NCBI RefSeq assembly: GCF_900113875.1
Contig: NZ_FORA01000002.1
Coordinates: forward strand, 496,001 to 560,000
Source: Jannaschia pohangensis
GTDB lineage: Bacteria; Pseudomonadota; Alphaproteobacteria; Rhodobacterales; Rhodobacteraceae
Length of the DNA stretch: 64,000 bases
Direction: 5' to 3'
In this document: positions 27,041 to 36,861 of the stretch, one piece after another
Numbering within the stretch: position 1 is the first letter of the stretch
Layout: each line of letters opens with the position of its first letter
The notes under the pieces: model-generated
Database searches by the model: none
What the model saw: only the letters and a program-made list of their open reading frames with translations
What the model was told of the DNA's origin: nothing
Program-made: the position numbers and the translations under genes

Positions 27041-27445
27041 TCAGGACAGGGGAACGATCTCGCACTCGGCATCTGCGGGTTCCGCGTCGCGCATCAGCTG
27101 CACTTCGCCCGTCAAGGTCGAGCGATAGCCGACGTCCGGCCCCTCCTTGAAAGGGAGCCAGCAATGCGCGACCGACGGTTCATCTTCATAGCGAAAACAG
27201 AGTGTTGGCCCTTCGACATAGACGTCGCCGCGCACGCATTTTCCATTTTCGTCCCGCCATTGGCTCTGGCTGCGCGACAGGAATCGCTCATAGCCCACGA
27301 CCGCCCCGGTTCGCCGGTCGACGAAGGCCATGGTCCGCCCCTCGATCCGCCCCAGAAGAACCTCGGGCGTAATCGGCCGCTCCTGCGCCCAAACCGCCCC
27401 CCCACTGGCCAAAAGGCCCATCAGGATTGCCGCCAAGCCTCTCAT
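27041..27445 (-). CDS. exported protein of unknown function, 134 aa
   Basis: A signal peptide (MRGLAAILMGLLASGGAVWAQ) is followed by a small secreted domain with three Cys (C near RDENGKCVRG, LCFRYE and AHCWLPF) and a C-terminal DAECEIVPL. The two-strand RTMAFVDRRTGAVVGYERF start suggests a beta-rich fold. ATG 27445 overlaps the stop of the upstream VCBS gene as ATGA. The family is not recognised. It is the third gene of the ferredoxin operon. Confidence 0.7.
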   Translation of the reverse strand: MRGLAAILMGLLASGGAVWAQERPITPEVLLGRIEGRTMAFVDRRTGAVVGYERFLSRSQSQWRDENGKCVRGDVYVEGPTLCFRYEDEPSVAHCWLPFKEGPDVGYRSTLTGEVQLMRDAEPADAECEIVPLS

Positions 27446-28214
27446 GGGAAAGAACAATTCATCGCCTCCTGCATCGCGGTCGGGGTATTGGTGCCAAGGC
27501 GTCTGGCCTTGATTTCGCGCCCGTCAAAGCGCAGGGCCAGCACCTCGGTCCAGTCGGCCGAAGCCAGGATCATCTCGGGCCCGCCATCGCAGGTCCGCAA
27601 GCCGCCATGGATGATCTCATCCCCGATCCGGTGGTTGGTCACCCCCGACGCCGCCGCCACCTCGGTCAGGGCGCCGTCCGAAAATCTCCATATTCGCAAG
27701 GTCTTGGCCAGGTGCGGACGGTCGACAAAGGCAATCTCCACGGCCCCGTCCCCATCCAGATCGGCCCAGGCCGCAGGCGCCAGCCACCGGTTGCGCCGCC
27801 CGATATAGGGCGTTTCGGCCAGCACGGTCAGACGATCCTCCGGCCCCTCGGCGTAAACCACCAACTGCGCCCCCTGCGTCACGCTGGAGCGCACGGCGAT
27901 CACCTCGGGGATGCCGTCCCCCGTCACGTCCACCAGGCGTGGTGCCGTATCCTCGAACACATGTCCGTCGCCCGCCGCAACGCTGAACACGCCGCAACTG
28001 TTGGCGCTACGGGGTGACGCCACCACAAGGGTCAGGGCATCGGGGATATTCCCCATGATCCCATGGCCATAGATGTCGGTCGGATCCCGGTACCAGGCCG
28101 CCTGATCCCCGCTCTGCGTCATGCTCCCGGCAATCGCCTGCGTCTCGGGCGACACCCGACAGGCCTGCGCCCCGGTGGCCGCAAGGACACAGACAAGAGC
28201 CGCGCGCAGGATCA

Positions 28215-28215
<1 letters not shown>
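27442..28215 (-). CDS. exported FG-GAP/VCBS-repeat protein
   Basis: A 257-aa protein with an N-terminal signal (MILRAALVCVLAATGAQA, followed by Cys). Segments RLVDVTGDGIPEVIAVR and AWADLDGDGAVEIAFVD are FG-GAP/VCBS-type calcium-binding beta-propeller repeats. The role is probably envelope or periplasmic. The ATG at 28215 overlaps the ferredoxin stop (ATGA), and its stop overlaps the next gene, so the three are coupled. No catalytic motif is visible. Confidence 0.75.
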
Positions 28216-29172
<957 letters not shown>

Positions 29173-29176
<4 letters not shown>

Positions 29177-29892
29177 CCCATCGGCTGATCGCCCTCGACT
29201 GGCTTCGGACCGCCGCCTTCGTCGCCATGGCGGTCTTCCACTTCGGACGCGATTTCGAGGTTCTGGGACTGGTGCCGCCGGGGACGACCTTCGGCGGCCT
29301 CTGGGATCTGTCGGCGCGGACCATCGCGTCGAGTTTCATTTTTCTGGCCGGCTTCTCGATCTGGCTGGCCCATGGCAAACGCTTTCGCCCCCGGTCCTTC
29401 GGCAAACGCCTGGGGCTGTTGGCCGTGGCGGCCGGCGGGGTCAGCTTGGCCACGTATTTCGCGGTGCCGGGGGCCTGGGTCCGCTTCGGCATTCTGCATT
29501 CCATCGCCCTGAGCAGCGTCTTCGCCCTCATGTTCCTGCGCGCCCCGTGGTGGTCGACCGCGCTGGCCGCCGCAGCGGTGCTCTGGGTCGGGCCCCAGTT
29601 GCGCGCGCCGACCTTCGACGGCGTCTGGTGGCTGTGGTCCGGGTTGGGCACCTCGACGCCCGCGATGATCGACTATGAACCGATGGTCCCCTGGCTGGCC
29701 CCTTGCCTTGCTGGCCTCGCCTTCGGACAGGCGGGCGGCGCGCGACTTCTCGACTGGGGGCCTGCGGTGCCGGGCCCGGTGGCGCGGGCATTGGCTTGGC
29801 CCGGCCAACATGCGCTGAGCCTCTACCTGCTGCACCAGCCGATCCTGATCGGGCTGATCCTGGCGGGGGCCTGGATTTCGCAACGCATTTGA
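29173..29892 (+). CDS. membrane protein, DUF1624 / heparan-alpha-glucosaminide acetyltransferase-like
   Basis: A 239-aa integral membrane protein with about seven helices. It opens RLIALDWLRTAAFVAMAVFHF and continues FIFLAGFSIWLAHGKRF, the DUF1624/HGSNAT pattern with the conserved His in helix 1; it ends GQHALSLYLLHQPILIG. Family members transfer acyl groups across the membrane to sugars. The start is TTG 29173 in a TTGA overlap with the murein-binding lipoprotein, hinting at a cell-wall or glycan role (inference). Confidence 0.82.
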
Positions 29893-29910
29893 CTGCAGGC
29901 CGAAACGAAA

Positions 29911-29932
29911 CGGGCGCCACGAAGGGCGCCCG
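29911..29932. terminator. bidirectional intrinsic terminator
   Basis: CGGGCGCC / GGCGCCCG form an 8-bp stem with loop ACGAAG. The minus-strand side runs into TTTCGTTTCGG after degP; the plus-strand side has GTTCTT. It separates two convergent transcripts. Confidence 0.75.
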
Positions 29933-29954
29933 GTTCTTCATTCAAGGGATCGCG

Positions 29955-31421
29955 TCACTCCGTGTCGAGCGGCAGCGCCACGAAACGGGCGTCGCCACCA
30001 CGCCGGATCAGCAGCAGGAACGATTTCTGGCCCGCGGCCTTGGCCTCTTCGACGCGCTCTTCGAATTCGGCGATCGTCGAGACGCTGACCTGTCCGGCCT
30101 CCTCGATCAGATCGCCGGTCCGCAGGCCCTTCTGATAGGCCTCCGAGCTTTCGTCGATGTCCGACACCACAAGGCCCGTGGCATTGTCGTCGAGACCAAG
30201 CTGGCCGCGCAGCTCATCGGTGAGCGTCGAGACCGTCAGGCCGAGGAGCGTGCTGTCGGAGGGTTCGTCCGACGGGGACTCGGAGGATGCGGGAACCGCG
30301 CGCTCCGCGTCTTCGCGGCGCCCCAGGGTCACCAGCAGGGTCTGTGTCGCGCCATCGCGGAAAATCACCACGCGAACGGCCTTTTCGACGGGCGCATTGC
30401 CGACTGTGCGGACCAGTTGGTCGCTGTCGCCGATTTCGGTGCCGTCGAAGGTCAGGATGACGTCGCGCGGCTCGATCCCGGCGTCCTTGGCGGGACCATC
30501 GGGAACATCGGTCACAAGCGCACCGCGCGCCCGCTCCAGCCCCAGGGCCTCGGCCAGTTCCTGATCGACGTCCTGGATCCGCACGCCGAGCCAGCCGCGG
30601 CGGGTTTCGCCGAATTCCTGCAACTGGTCGACGACGCGGGTCACGACATTCGACGACATGGCAAAGCCGATGCCGATGGATCCGCCGTTGGGCGACAGGA
30701 TGGCCGTATTCACGCCGATGACTTCGCCGTCCATGTTGAACAGCGGCCCGCCCGAGTTGCCCCGGTTGATGGCCGCGTCGGTCTGGATGTAGTCGTCATA
30801 GACGCCCTGCAGTTCCCGCTGGCGGGCCGACACGATGCCCGCGCTGACCGAGAATCCCTGACCCAGGGGGTTGCCCATGGCCATGACCCAATCGCCGGTG
30901 CGCACGACTTCGCTGTCGCCGAAGGGGACGAAGGGCAGCGGCTCGTCGGTTTCGACCTTGAGGACGGCGATGTCGGTGTTCGGATCGGTGCCGATCAGTT
31001 CGGCGGGCAATTCCTCGCCCGAGAAGAATTCGATCAGGATTTCGTCGGCGTTTTCGATCACGTGGTTGTTGGTGACGATATAGCCGTCTTCGGAGATGAC
31101 GAAGCCGGACCCGAGGGCAGAGCCGCGACGGGTCGGCGGTTGCGGCGCGCCGTCAGGACCGCGATTGCGGTTGCGGAATTCGTCGAAGAAATCCTCGAGC
31201 GGGTTGCCGCTGTTGGGGCCGCGCTGTGCGGCGGTGATGGTCGTGTTGGTGGTGATGTTGACCACGGCACCCGAAACCTGATCGACCAGGTCCGCGAAGG
31301 TATCGGGGCGCTGCTGTGCCGCTGCGGTCAGGGTGGTGGCGATGGTCATCGCCAGCCCCAGAACGACGGCCATGACCGCGCGATAGGCGGTCGGCATTGG
31401 TCGTTGCAAATCGGAGTTCAT
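29955..31421 (-). CDS. degP: Do-family periplasmic serine protease/chaperone
   Basis: A 488-aa HtrA-family protease: N-terminal signal segment (residues about 13-35), trypsin-like domain with triad His120 (IVTNNHVI), Asp150 (PNTDIAVLKV) and Ser223 (NRGNSGGPLFN), then two PDZ domains (from about residues 265 and 385). It degrades or refolds damaged envelope proteins. ATG 31421 with AAAGGGA upstream is the start. It follows hflKC on the same strand, a conserved envelope proteostasis cluster in alphaproteobacteria, but a terminator separates it from hflC. Confidence 0.95.
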   Translation of the reverse strand: MNSDLQRPMPTAYRAVMAVVLGLAMTIATTLTAAAQQRPDTFADLVDQVSGAVVNITTNTTITAAQRGPNSGNPLEDFFDEFRNRNRGPDGAPQPPTRRGSALGSGFVISEDGYIVTNNHVIENADEILIEFFSGEELPAELIGTDPNTDIAVLKVETDEPLPFVPFGDSEVVRTGDWVMAMGNPLGQGFSVSAGIVSARQRELQGVYDDYIQTDAAINRGNSGGPLFNMDGEVIGVNTAILSPNGGSIGIGFAMSSNVVTRVVDQLQEFGETRRGWLGVRIQDVDQELAEALGLERARGALVTDVPDGPAKDAGIEPRDVILTFDGTEIGDSDQLVRTVGNAPVEKAVRVVIFRDGATQTLLVTLGRREDAERAVPASSESPSDEPSDSTLLGLTVSTLTDELRGQLGLDDNATGLVVSDIDESSEAYQKGLRTGDLIEEAGQVSVSTIAEFEERVEEAKAAGQKSFLLLIRRGGDARFVALPLDTE

Positions 31422-31620
31422 CGGCAGGTTTCCCTTTCTGAAAAACGAGTCGCGGGCGCAGGACCCGCCAGTGTCTGCCCGCCCGATGTTTGCACCCTGC
31501 GCCGCACATTCAACGCGTCGAGCCTCACATGGGCGTGACTTCCCACGACAAAGGTAGTGCGCGGAGACCCGGTTGAACAGGCACAACCTGCGTGTCCGCG
31601 AAGCTTGGGCGCAAAACGAA

Positions 31621-31643
31621 GGGGCCCCGCGATGCGAGGCCCC
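31621..31643 (-). terminator. intrinsic terminator after hflC
   Basis: On the minus strand GGGGCC / GGCCCC with an inner CGC/GCG stem is followed by TTCGTTTTGC. It lies about 30 bp after the hflC stop. Confidence 0.75.
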
Positions 31644-31672
31644 CAAGGCTATCGAATGCTGCCGGGTTTTGA

Positions 31673-32545
31673 TCAGCGATCCAGACGATCCGTTTTCAGG
31701 TAATCGAAGAATTCGCTGTCGGGCGACAGGACCAGCGTCGAATTCGACCCCTGCAGCGCACGGGTGTAGGCCGTGAGCGAGCGGTAGAATTCAAAGAACT
31801 CCGGATCGCGCGAGAAGGCGTCGGCGAAGATCGCGTTGCGGCGGGCATCGGCCTCACCGCGGGCGATTTCGGCGTCCCGTGCCGCATCCGACGTAAGCTC
31901 AATCACGGTCCGGTCGGCCTGGGCGCGGATCCTTTGCGCGGCTTCTTCACCCCGGGCGATTTCGTCCGCGGCTTCGCGTTCGCGCTCGGCCCGCATCCGG
32001 GCGAAGGTCGCATCGAGGTTCTGCGGCGGCAGGTCGGTCCGCTTGAGACGCACGTCGATGATCTCGATCCCCAGGGCCCGCGCTTCGTTACGCGATGCGG
32101 TGGCGATGCGGAGCATCAGGGCGGCCCGGTCCTCGGACAGGATGTCGTTGGAAGACACCGACCCCAGAACCTCGCGCAGTTCCGAGCGCAGGATCGTGTC
32201 GAGCCGCTGTTCGGCGGCGGGGATGCCACCGGTGCCGACCGCCTGCCGGAACTGCTCGACGTTCACGATGCGGTAGCGGGCGAAGGCATCGACGACCAGA
32301 CGACGGTCATCGGAGGGCGTGACTTCCAGCGGGTCGATGTCGCGGCTCAGGATGCGGTCGTCGTAATAGACGACTTCCTGAATGAGCGGTAACTTGAACG
32401 ACAGGCCGGGCTCTTCCTTGACCGAGACGATCTGACCGAATTGCAGGACCAGCGCTTTCTGGCGTTCGTCCACCACGAAGATCGAAGACAGAACGCCAAT
32501 CACGACCACGGCGGCAATCGGCAGAAGATATGCGGAACGCTTCAT
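31673..32545 (-). CDS. hflC: protease modulator HflC
   Basis: A 290-aa SPFH/band-7 protein with one N-terminal membrane helix (about residues 5-24) and a periplasmic SPFH domain (FVVDERQKALVLQFGQIV). A long coiled coil rich in Ala/Glu/Arg (AEREREAADEIARGEEAAQRIRAQAD region) follows. With HflK it forms the cage around the FtsH protease and tunes membrane-protein turnover. Its ATG overlaps the hflK stop (ATGA). Confidence 0.95.
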   Translation of the reverse strand: MKRSAYLLPIAAVVVIGVLSSIFVVDERQKALVLQFGQIVSVKEEPGLSFKLPLIQEVVYYDDRILSRDIDPLEVTPSDDRRLVVDAFARYRIVNVEQFRQAVGTGGIPAAEQRLDTILRSELREVLGSVSSNDILSEDRAALMLRIATASRNEARALGIEIIDVRLKRTDLPPQNLDATFARMRAEREREAADEIARGEEAAQRIRAQADRTVIELTSDAARDAEIARGEADARRNAIFADAFSRDPEFFEFYRSLTAYTRALQGSNSTLVLSPDSEFFDYLKTDRLDR

Positions 32546-33723
32546 CAGTTGTTCCCCCCTTGGCCAGAGCGTCCGCCCCGGAGTTCGTTGAGCGGCAGAT
32601 AGGGGACGATGCCCTGTCCGCCGCCTTCGCCGCCCAGACCACCGTCGACGATGATCTTGTCGACGTCGCCCAGAACCTGCTCCATCGTCTCGAGGTAGAG
32701 ACGTTTGCGCGTCACTTCGGGCGCGGCCAGGTATTCGGTCAGAACGGCCGAGAAACGGCTGGCCTCACCTTCGGCTTCGTTGATGACGCGGGCGCGGTAC
32801 CCCTCGGCCTGTTCCAGAAGCTGCGCCGCTTCACCACGCGCGCCGGCCAGGACGCGGTTGGCATAGGCATCGGCCTCGGATTGCAGGCGGTCGCGCTGCT
32901 GCTCGGCGGCCTGCACTTCGCGGAAGGCGTCGATCACGTCCTCGGGCGGATCGGCCCGGTCGAAGTTGACGCGCAGGATGGTGACCCCGGCGTCATAGCT
33001 GTCGAGCGTGCTCTGAACCAGCTCCAGAAGCCGGTCGGCGATGATGCCGCGATCCCGGTTCAGGATCGGCGCCAGATCCGATTGCGCCACGATTTCGCGC
33101 ATCGCGGATTCGGACACGGCCCGGATCGTCGCCTGCGGATCGGCGAGGTTGAACAGGAAACCGGCCGGATCGTTGATGTTCCAGACAACCTGGAAGTCGA
33201 TGTCGACCACATTCTCGTCGCCGGTCAGCATCAGCCCCATTTCAGAGCGATTGCCGGTCCGCCCGACGCCGATGTCCACCGTGCGCTCGGTCGTGACCTG
33301 CACGACTTCGGCGGTGACGATGGGCCAGGGCGCGAAGTTCAGGCCGGGTCCGCCGGTCGAGGAAAACTCGCCCAGGAACAATTCGACCGACTGTTCTTCG
33401 GGTCGCACCGTGTAGAACGACTGCAAACCCCAGGCCCCGATGGCCAGAAGGGCGATGATGCCGATGGTCAGCCGGTTCAGTTCGAACCCGCCGCCGCCCG
33501 GGCCGCCATCGCCGCCGCCGTTGCCACGATTGCCCCGACCGCCCATGAGGACGCGGAGTTGATCCTGGCCCTTTTTCATCAGCTCGTCGATTTCGGGCAC
33601 GCCTTGCGGACCACGGTTCGGGGGCTTGCGCCCGCCGTTCGGTCGATCGGAGCCGCGGTCGTCGTTGCCGCCCCCGCCACCTGAATTGCCGCCGCCCCCC
33701 CAGGGGCCTCCGGTGCCTGCCAT
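32545..33723 (-). CDS. hflK: FtsH protease activity modulator HflK
   Basis: A 392-aa SPFH protein. The cytoplasmic N-terminus is Gly/Asn-rich (GGPWGGGGNSGGGGGND), as in HflK; one membrane helix follows (LTIGIIALLAIGAWGLQSFY), then the SPFH domain (VRPEEQSVELFLGEF) and coiled coil. It partners HflC. It starts 65 bp after gor on the same strand. Confidence 0.95.
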   Translation of the reverse strand: MAGTGGPWGGGGNSGGGGGNDDRGSDRPNGGRKPPNRGPQGVPEIDELMKKGQDQLRVLMGGRGNRGNGGGDGGPGGGGFELNRLTIGIIALLAIGAWGLQSFYTVRPEEQSVELFLGEFSSTGGPGLNFAPWPIVTAEVVQVTTERTVDIGVGRTGNRSEMGLMLTGDENVVDIDFQVVWNINDPAGFLFNLADPQATIRAVSESAMREIVAQSDLAPILNRDRGIIADRLLELVQSTLDSYDAGVTILRVNFDRADPPEDVIDAFREVQAAEQQRDRLQSEADAYANRVLAGARGEAAQLLEQAEGYRARVINEAEGEASRFSAVLTEYLAAPEVTRKRLYLETMEQVLGDVDKIIVDGGLGGEGGGQGIVPYLPLNELRGGRSGQGGNN

Positions 33724-33788
33724 GTATTCCGTCCCTTCAGTTCTCGGTCGTCAGTGTTCAGTCTAAATTGGCCTTTGCGCGCCCATGT

Positions 33789-35147
33789 TCAAGCAAGGAC
33801 GCGCACTGGGTCCTTCAAAGTCACCAGTTCTTCGGCCATCGTCGGGTGAACCGCACAGGTGCGGTCGAAGTCGGCCTTGGTCGCGCCCATCTTCAGCGCG
33901 ACCCCGACAAACTGGATCATCTCGCCCGCGCCGGGGCCCACGATATGGACTCCGAGGACCTTGTCCGTCTCCCTGGAGACGAGCATCTTGAAGAGCACGC
34001 GCTCCTCTCCGCCCGCAAAGGCCTGCTGCATGGGGCGGAACGCGGCCGCATAGACCAGCGTCGGCTCCTGCGCCTCGGCCTCCTCTTCGGTCAGGCCCAC
34101 GGTTCCCATTTCGGGCTGGGTGAAAACGGCGGTCGGGATCAGGTCGTGATCGACGGGGGTCTTTTCGCCGTGGAACACGGTCTTGTTGAAGGCCACGCCC
34201 TCGCGGATGGCCACGGGCGTCAATTCGACGCGCCCCGTGACATCGCCGATGGCATAGATCGAGGGCACGTCGCTCTGGCTGTACGCGTCGACGCAGATCG
34301 CGCCATGCCGGTCCAGCTTCACGCCGATTTCCTCGAGGCCGAGGCCAGTGCTGTTCGGCTTGCGCCCCGTGGCCCAGAGAAGACAGTCGAACTCCTCCGT
34401 GTGCCCGTTGGAGCCCTTGACCCAGATGCGGTCGCCGCGCTTTTCGACTTCCATCGGGGCACAGCCGGTGTGGATGGTGATGCCGCGCTGCTGCATCGCG
34501 TCGGAGACATGGCCCCGCGCCTCCTCGTCGAAGCCACGCAGGACGTTTGCGCCGCGCACGAACATGCTGACCTCGGTCCCGAGACCGTTGAACACACCCG
34601 CGAATTCGCAGCCGATGTATCCTGCCCCGACGATCAGCATCTTCTTGGGTAGCTCAGGCAGGTGGAACACGTCGTCCGACACGATCCCGAGGTCCGCATT
34701 CTTCATCTCGGGCCGAACCGGGCGTCCCCCGGTCGCGATCAGGATGTGCTTGGCCGTGAATTCCGTCCCGTCGGCCAGGGCGACGGTATGCGCATCCTTC
34801 AGGACCGCGCGCTGTTCATGGATCGTCACACCCGCCTTGGTCGCATTGGTGTGATATGCCTTCTCCAGCCGATCCAGTTCGGAATGCAGATGGGTTCTGA
34901 ACCCGTCCCAGTCGAAATCCCCGACCTGAGCGGTCCAACCATAAGTCCGCGCCTCGGCCACGGCCCCCGGATAGGTCGAGGCATAGACCATCAGCTTCTT
35001 GGGCACACAGCCCCGGATGACACAGGTGCCGCCCATCCGACTTTCTTCGGCCAGCCCGACCTTGTGCCCGTCCATCGCGGTCAGCCGTGCCGCCCGCACG
35101 CCACCCGAGCCGCCGCCGATGACGAAGAGATCATAGTCGAAATCCAT
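33789..35147 (-). CDS. gor: glutathione-disulfide reductase
   Basis: A 452-aa flavoprotein disulfide reductase regenerating GSH with NADPH. N-terminal FAD motif FVIGGGSGGVRAAR, redox-active Cys42/Cys47 in GGTCVIRGCVPKK, NADPH domain with GAGYIGCEFAG, and the C-terminal dimer-interface catalytic pair HP-x-x-x-EE (VHPTMAEELV). GGAAAGGA precedes ATG 35147; the longer frame is not needed. It lies between rpiA and hflK in a minus-strand run. Confidence 0.95.
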   Translation of the reverse strand: MDFDYDLFVIGGGSGGVRAARLTAMDGHKVGLAEESRMGGTCVIRGCVPKKLMVYASTYPGAVAEARTYGWTAQVGDFDWDGFRTHLHSELDRLEKAYHTNATKAGVTIHEQRAVLKDAHTVALADGTEFTAKHILIATGGRPVRPEMKNADLGIVSDDVFHLPELPKKMLIVGAGYIGCEFAGVFNGLGTEVSMFVRGANVLRGFDEEARGHVSDAMQQRGITIHTGCAPMEVEKRGDRIWVKGSNGHTEEFDCLLWATGRKPNSTGLGLEEIGVKLDRHGAICVDAYSQSDVPSIYAIGDVTGRVELTPVAIREGVAFNKTVFHGEKTPVDHDLIPTAVFTQPEMGTVGLTEEEAEAQEPTLVYAAAFRPMQQAFAGGEERVLFKMLVSRETDKVLGVHIVGPGAGEMIQFVGVALKMGATKADFDRTCAVHPTMAEELVTLKDPVRVLA

Positions 35148-35238
35148 GTAAGTCCTTTCCAGCCGGGGGCTGTGCGATGTTGCTGTCCCAAGTCCGTGCG
35201 TTGCGGGCAGACGTCCTCTGGGCGTGCGACAGGGCGGG

Positions 35239-36027
35239 TTAGTCCCCGATGGCGACGAAAATGTTGTCTTCCTCGCGCAGATCGATCCGTTCATGGGTCA
35301 CGGTGCCGTTGTTGATATCGCGCACCTCGACCGAGCCATCGGCCCCCCCCATGATGACCACGTCACAGATATCGAGGAACAGTCCGTTCTCCACCACCCC
35401 GGGGATCTGGTTGAGGACCAGCGCCAACTGCCGCGGGTTGCCGATGCGGCGCAAGTGCAGGTCGAGGATCATGTTCCCCTCGTCCGTGCGATAGGGCGCA
35501 TCGCGGTTCAGGCGCAGCGTGACCGACCGGCCCGCGACGTCCATGCCGATCAGGCTTTCCTCGATCAGGGCCTTGGTCGTCTGCCAGCCGAAGGGAATCA
35601 CCTCGACCGGCAGGGGGAAGGCGCCCAGATGATCGACCTGCTTGGACTTGTCGGTGATGACCACCATCATGTCCGACGCGGTCGCCACGATCTTTTCCTG
35701 CAACAGCGCGCCGCCGCCCCCTTTGATCAGGCTCAGGTCGGGGTCGAATTCGTCCGCGCCGTCAATGGTCAGGTCCAGCCATTTCGCATCTTCTAGGGTG
35801 GCGACGGGCACGCCGCATTGCCGGGCAAGCTCTGCGGTGCGCGCCGAGGTCGGCACGCCGGTCACGCGCAGGCCGTCCTGGCGCACCATCTCGCCCAGGC
35901 ACCGCACCATCCACGCCGCCGTCGACCCGGTGCCAAGGCCGATCCGCATACCGTCCTGGACATAGTCCAGCGCGCGACGGGCCGAGACGTATTTGGCCAT
36001 GTCGATCGGGTTGGGTTTGGTGGTCAT
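35239..36027 (-). CDS. rpiA: ribose-5-phosphate isomerase A
   Basis: A 262-aa isomerase interconverting ribose 5-phosphate and ribulose 5-phosphate. The phosphate loop is GLGTGSTAAWMV, the catalytic Asp region TIDGADEFDPDL and the following KGGGGALLQEKI are all canonical. It starts 30 bp after thiN and precedes gor, placing pentose-phosphate and NADPH/glutathione functions in one run. Confidence 0.96.
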   Translation of the reverse strand: MTTKPNPIDMAKYVSARRALDYVQDGMRIGLGTGSTAAWMVRCLGEMVRQDGLRVTGVPTSARTAELARQCGVPVATLEDAKWLDLTIDGADEFDPDLSLIKGGGGALLQEKIVATASDMMVVITDKSKQVDHLGAFPLPVEVIPFGWQTTKALIEESLIGMDVAGRSVTLRLNRDAPYRTDEGNMILDLHLRRIGNPRQLALVLNQIPGVVENGLFLDICDVVIMGGADGSVEVRDINNGTVTHERIDLREEDNIFVAIGD

Positions 36028-36057
36028 GTTCGGTGCTCCCCTTCGGCCGTCGCCGTC

Positions 36058-36750
36058 TTATAGCGGGGCGGATGCCCGGGGACGAGGGGCACTGTCCAGC
36101 GATTTCAGCAGAACCGTCAGCGCGGTCGCCGGAAGGATCAGGACCATGGGCCCACCCGACAGGGTCAGCGTGACGGGGCCGAGCGCTTCGTTCGAGGTGC
36201 CGACCCGTGTCGTGGGCGACATGGCGATCCCGTCGATGGGCCAGCGCAGGCCCGTGCTGGTCCCCGTGACGGGACCAAGGGGCCAGAGGGACACGCGCGT
36301 GCCTGCCTCTAGGTCAAGCTGCATGTCGTCGAGACAAACGCAAAGGCAGTCATCGTCACCCAGGAGGATACAATTCGCGCCATTGCGGGCAATTTCAGTC
36401 AAATTCGCAAGAAAATGGTCAACCCGTGCCCCGATAAAGCCAACTCCTATCGTCAAACTCGCGGGACAGGTTCTGAGTGCCTTGGCGAAATCCGTGCTAT
36501 CCTGCTCGGCCAGGTGACACAGCCTGTCGGAAAAGGCCTCGCGGGCCGCAGCAGAGATTGAATCAAGGTCTCCGATCACCAGGTCCGGGACCAGGTCGAA
36601 GGCCAGCGCCGTGTCCGCCCCACCATCGGCGGCGATAAGGCGAGGCGCGTGGCTTAAGGCTTCATCAAGGGTTGTCCTGCTAACAGGCACCCCACCGACG
36701 AGGGTTTGAGGTATGGTATCATTAAGGCTGAGCTGTTTCGAATCTGGCAA
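36058..36750 (-). CDS. thiN: thiamine diphosphokinase
   Basis: A 230-aa enzyme transferring pyrophosphate from ATP to thiamine. Motifs: LIAADGGADTAL, VIGDLDSIS and QDSTDFAKAL, all Asp-rich metal/ATP sites of TPK. The first beta-strand (QTLVGGVPVS) must be included. No ATG exists in the right place; TTG 36750 with GAGGG at good spacing is the likely start. A very long upstream in-frame extension on this strand is only antisense to the acidic repeat gene. No TPP riboswitch is seen upstream. Confidence 0.88.
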   Translation of the reverse strand: MPDSKQLSLNDTIPQTLVGGVPVSRTTLDEALSHAPRLIAADGGADTALAFDLVPDLVIGDLDSISAAAREAFSDRLCHLAEQDSTDFAKALRTCPASLTIGVGFIGARVDHFLANLTEIARNGANCILLGDDDCLCVCLDDMQLDLEAGTRVSLWPLGPVTGTSTGLRWPIDGIAMSPTTRVGTSNEALGPVTLTLSGGPMVLILPATALTVLLKSLDSAPRPRASAPL

Positions 36751-36861
36751 GAATTCGCCCTCGGTATCGTCAAATGGTCCCGAACTTGGCACGATTTGAC
36801 TGGATTCGCGTGATTGTATGCAAGGTGAAGTGAAACAGGATTCCCGCACGGGAAGAAAGTG

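Noticed and set aside
36751-36861. TPP riboswitch upstream of thiN
   Set aside because: No CUGAGA-type thi-box core is visible on the minus strand in this short divergent region.
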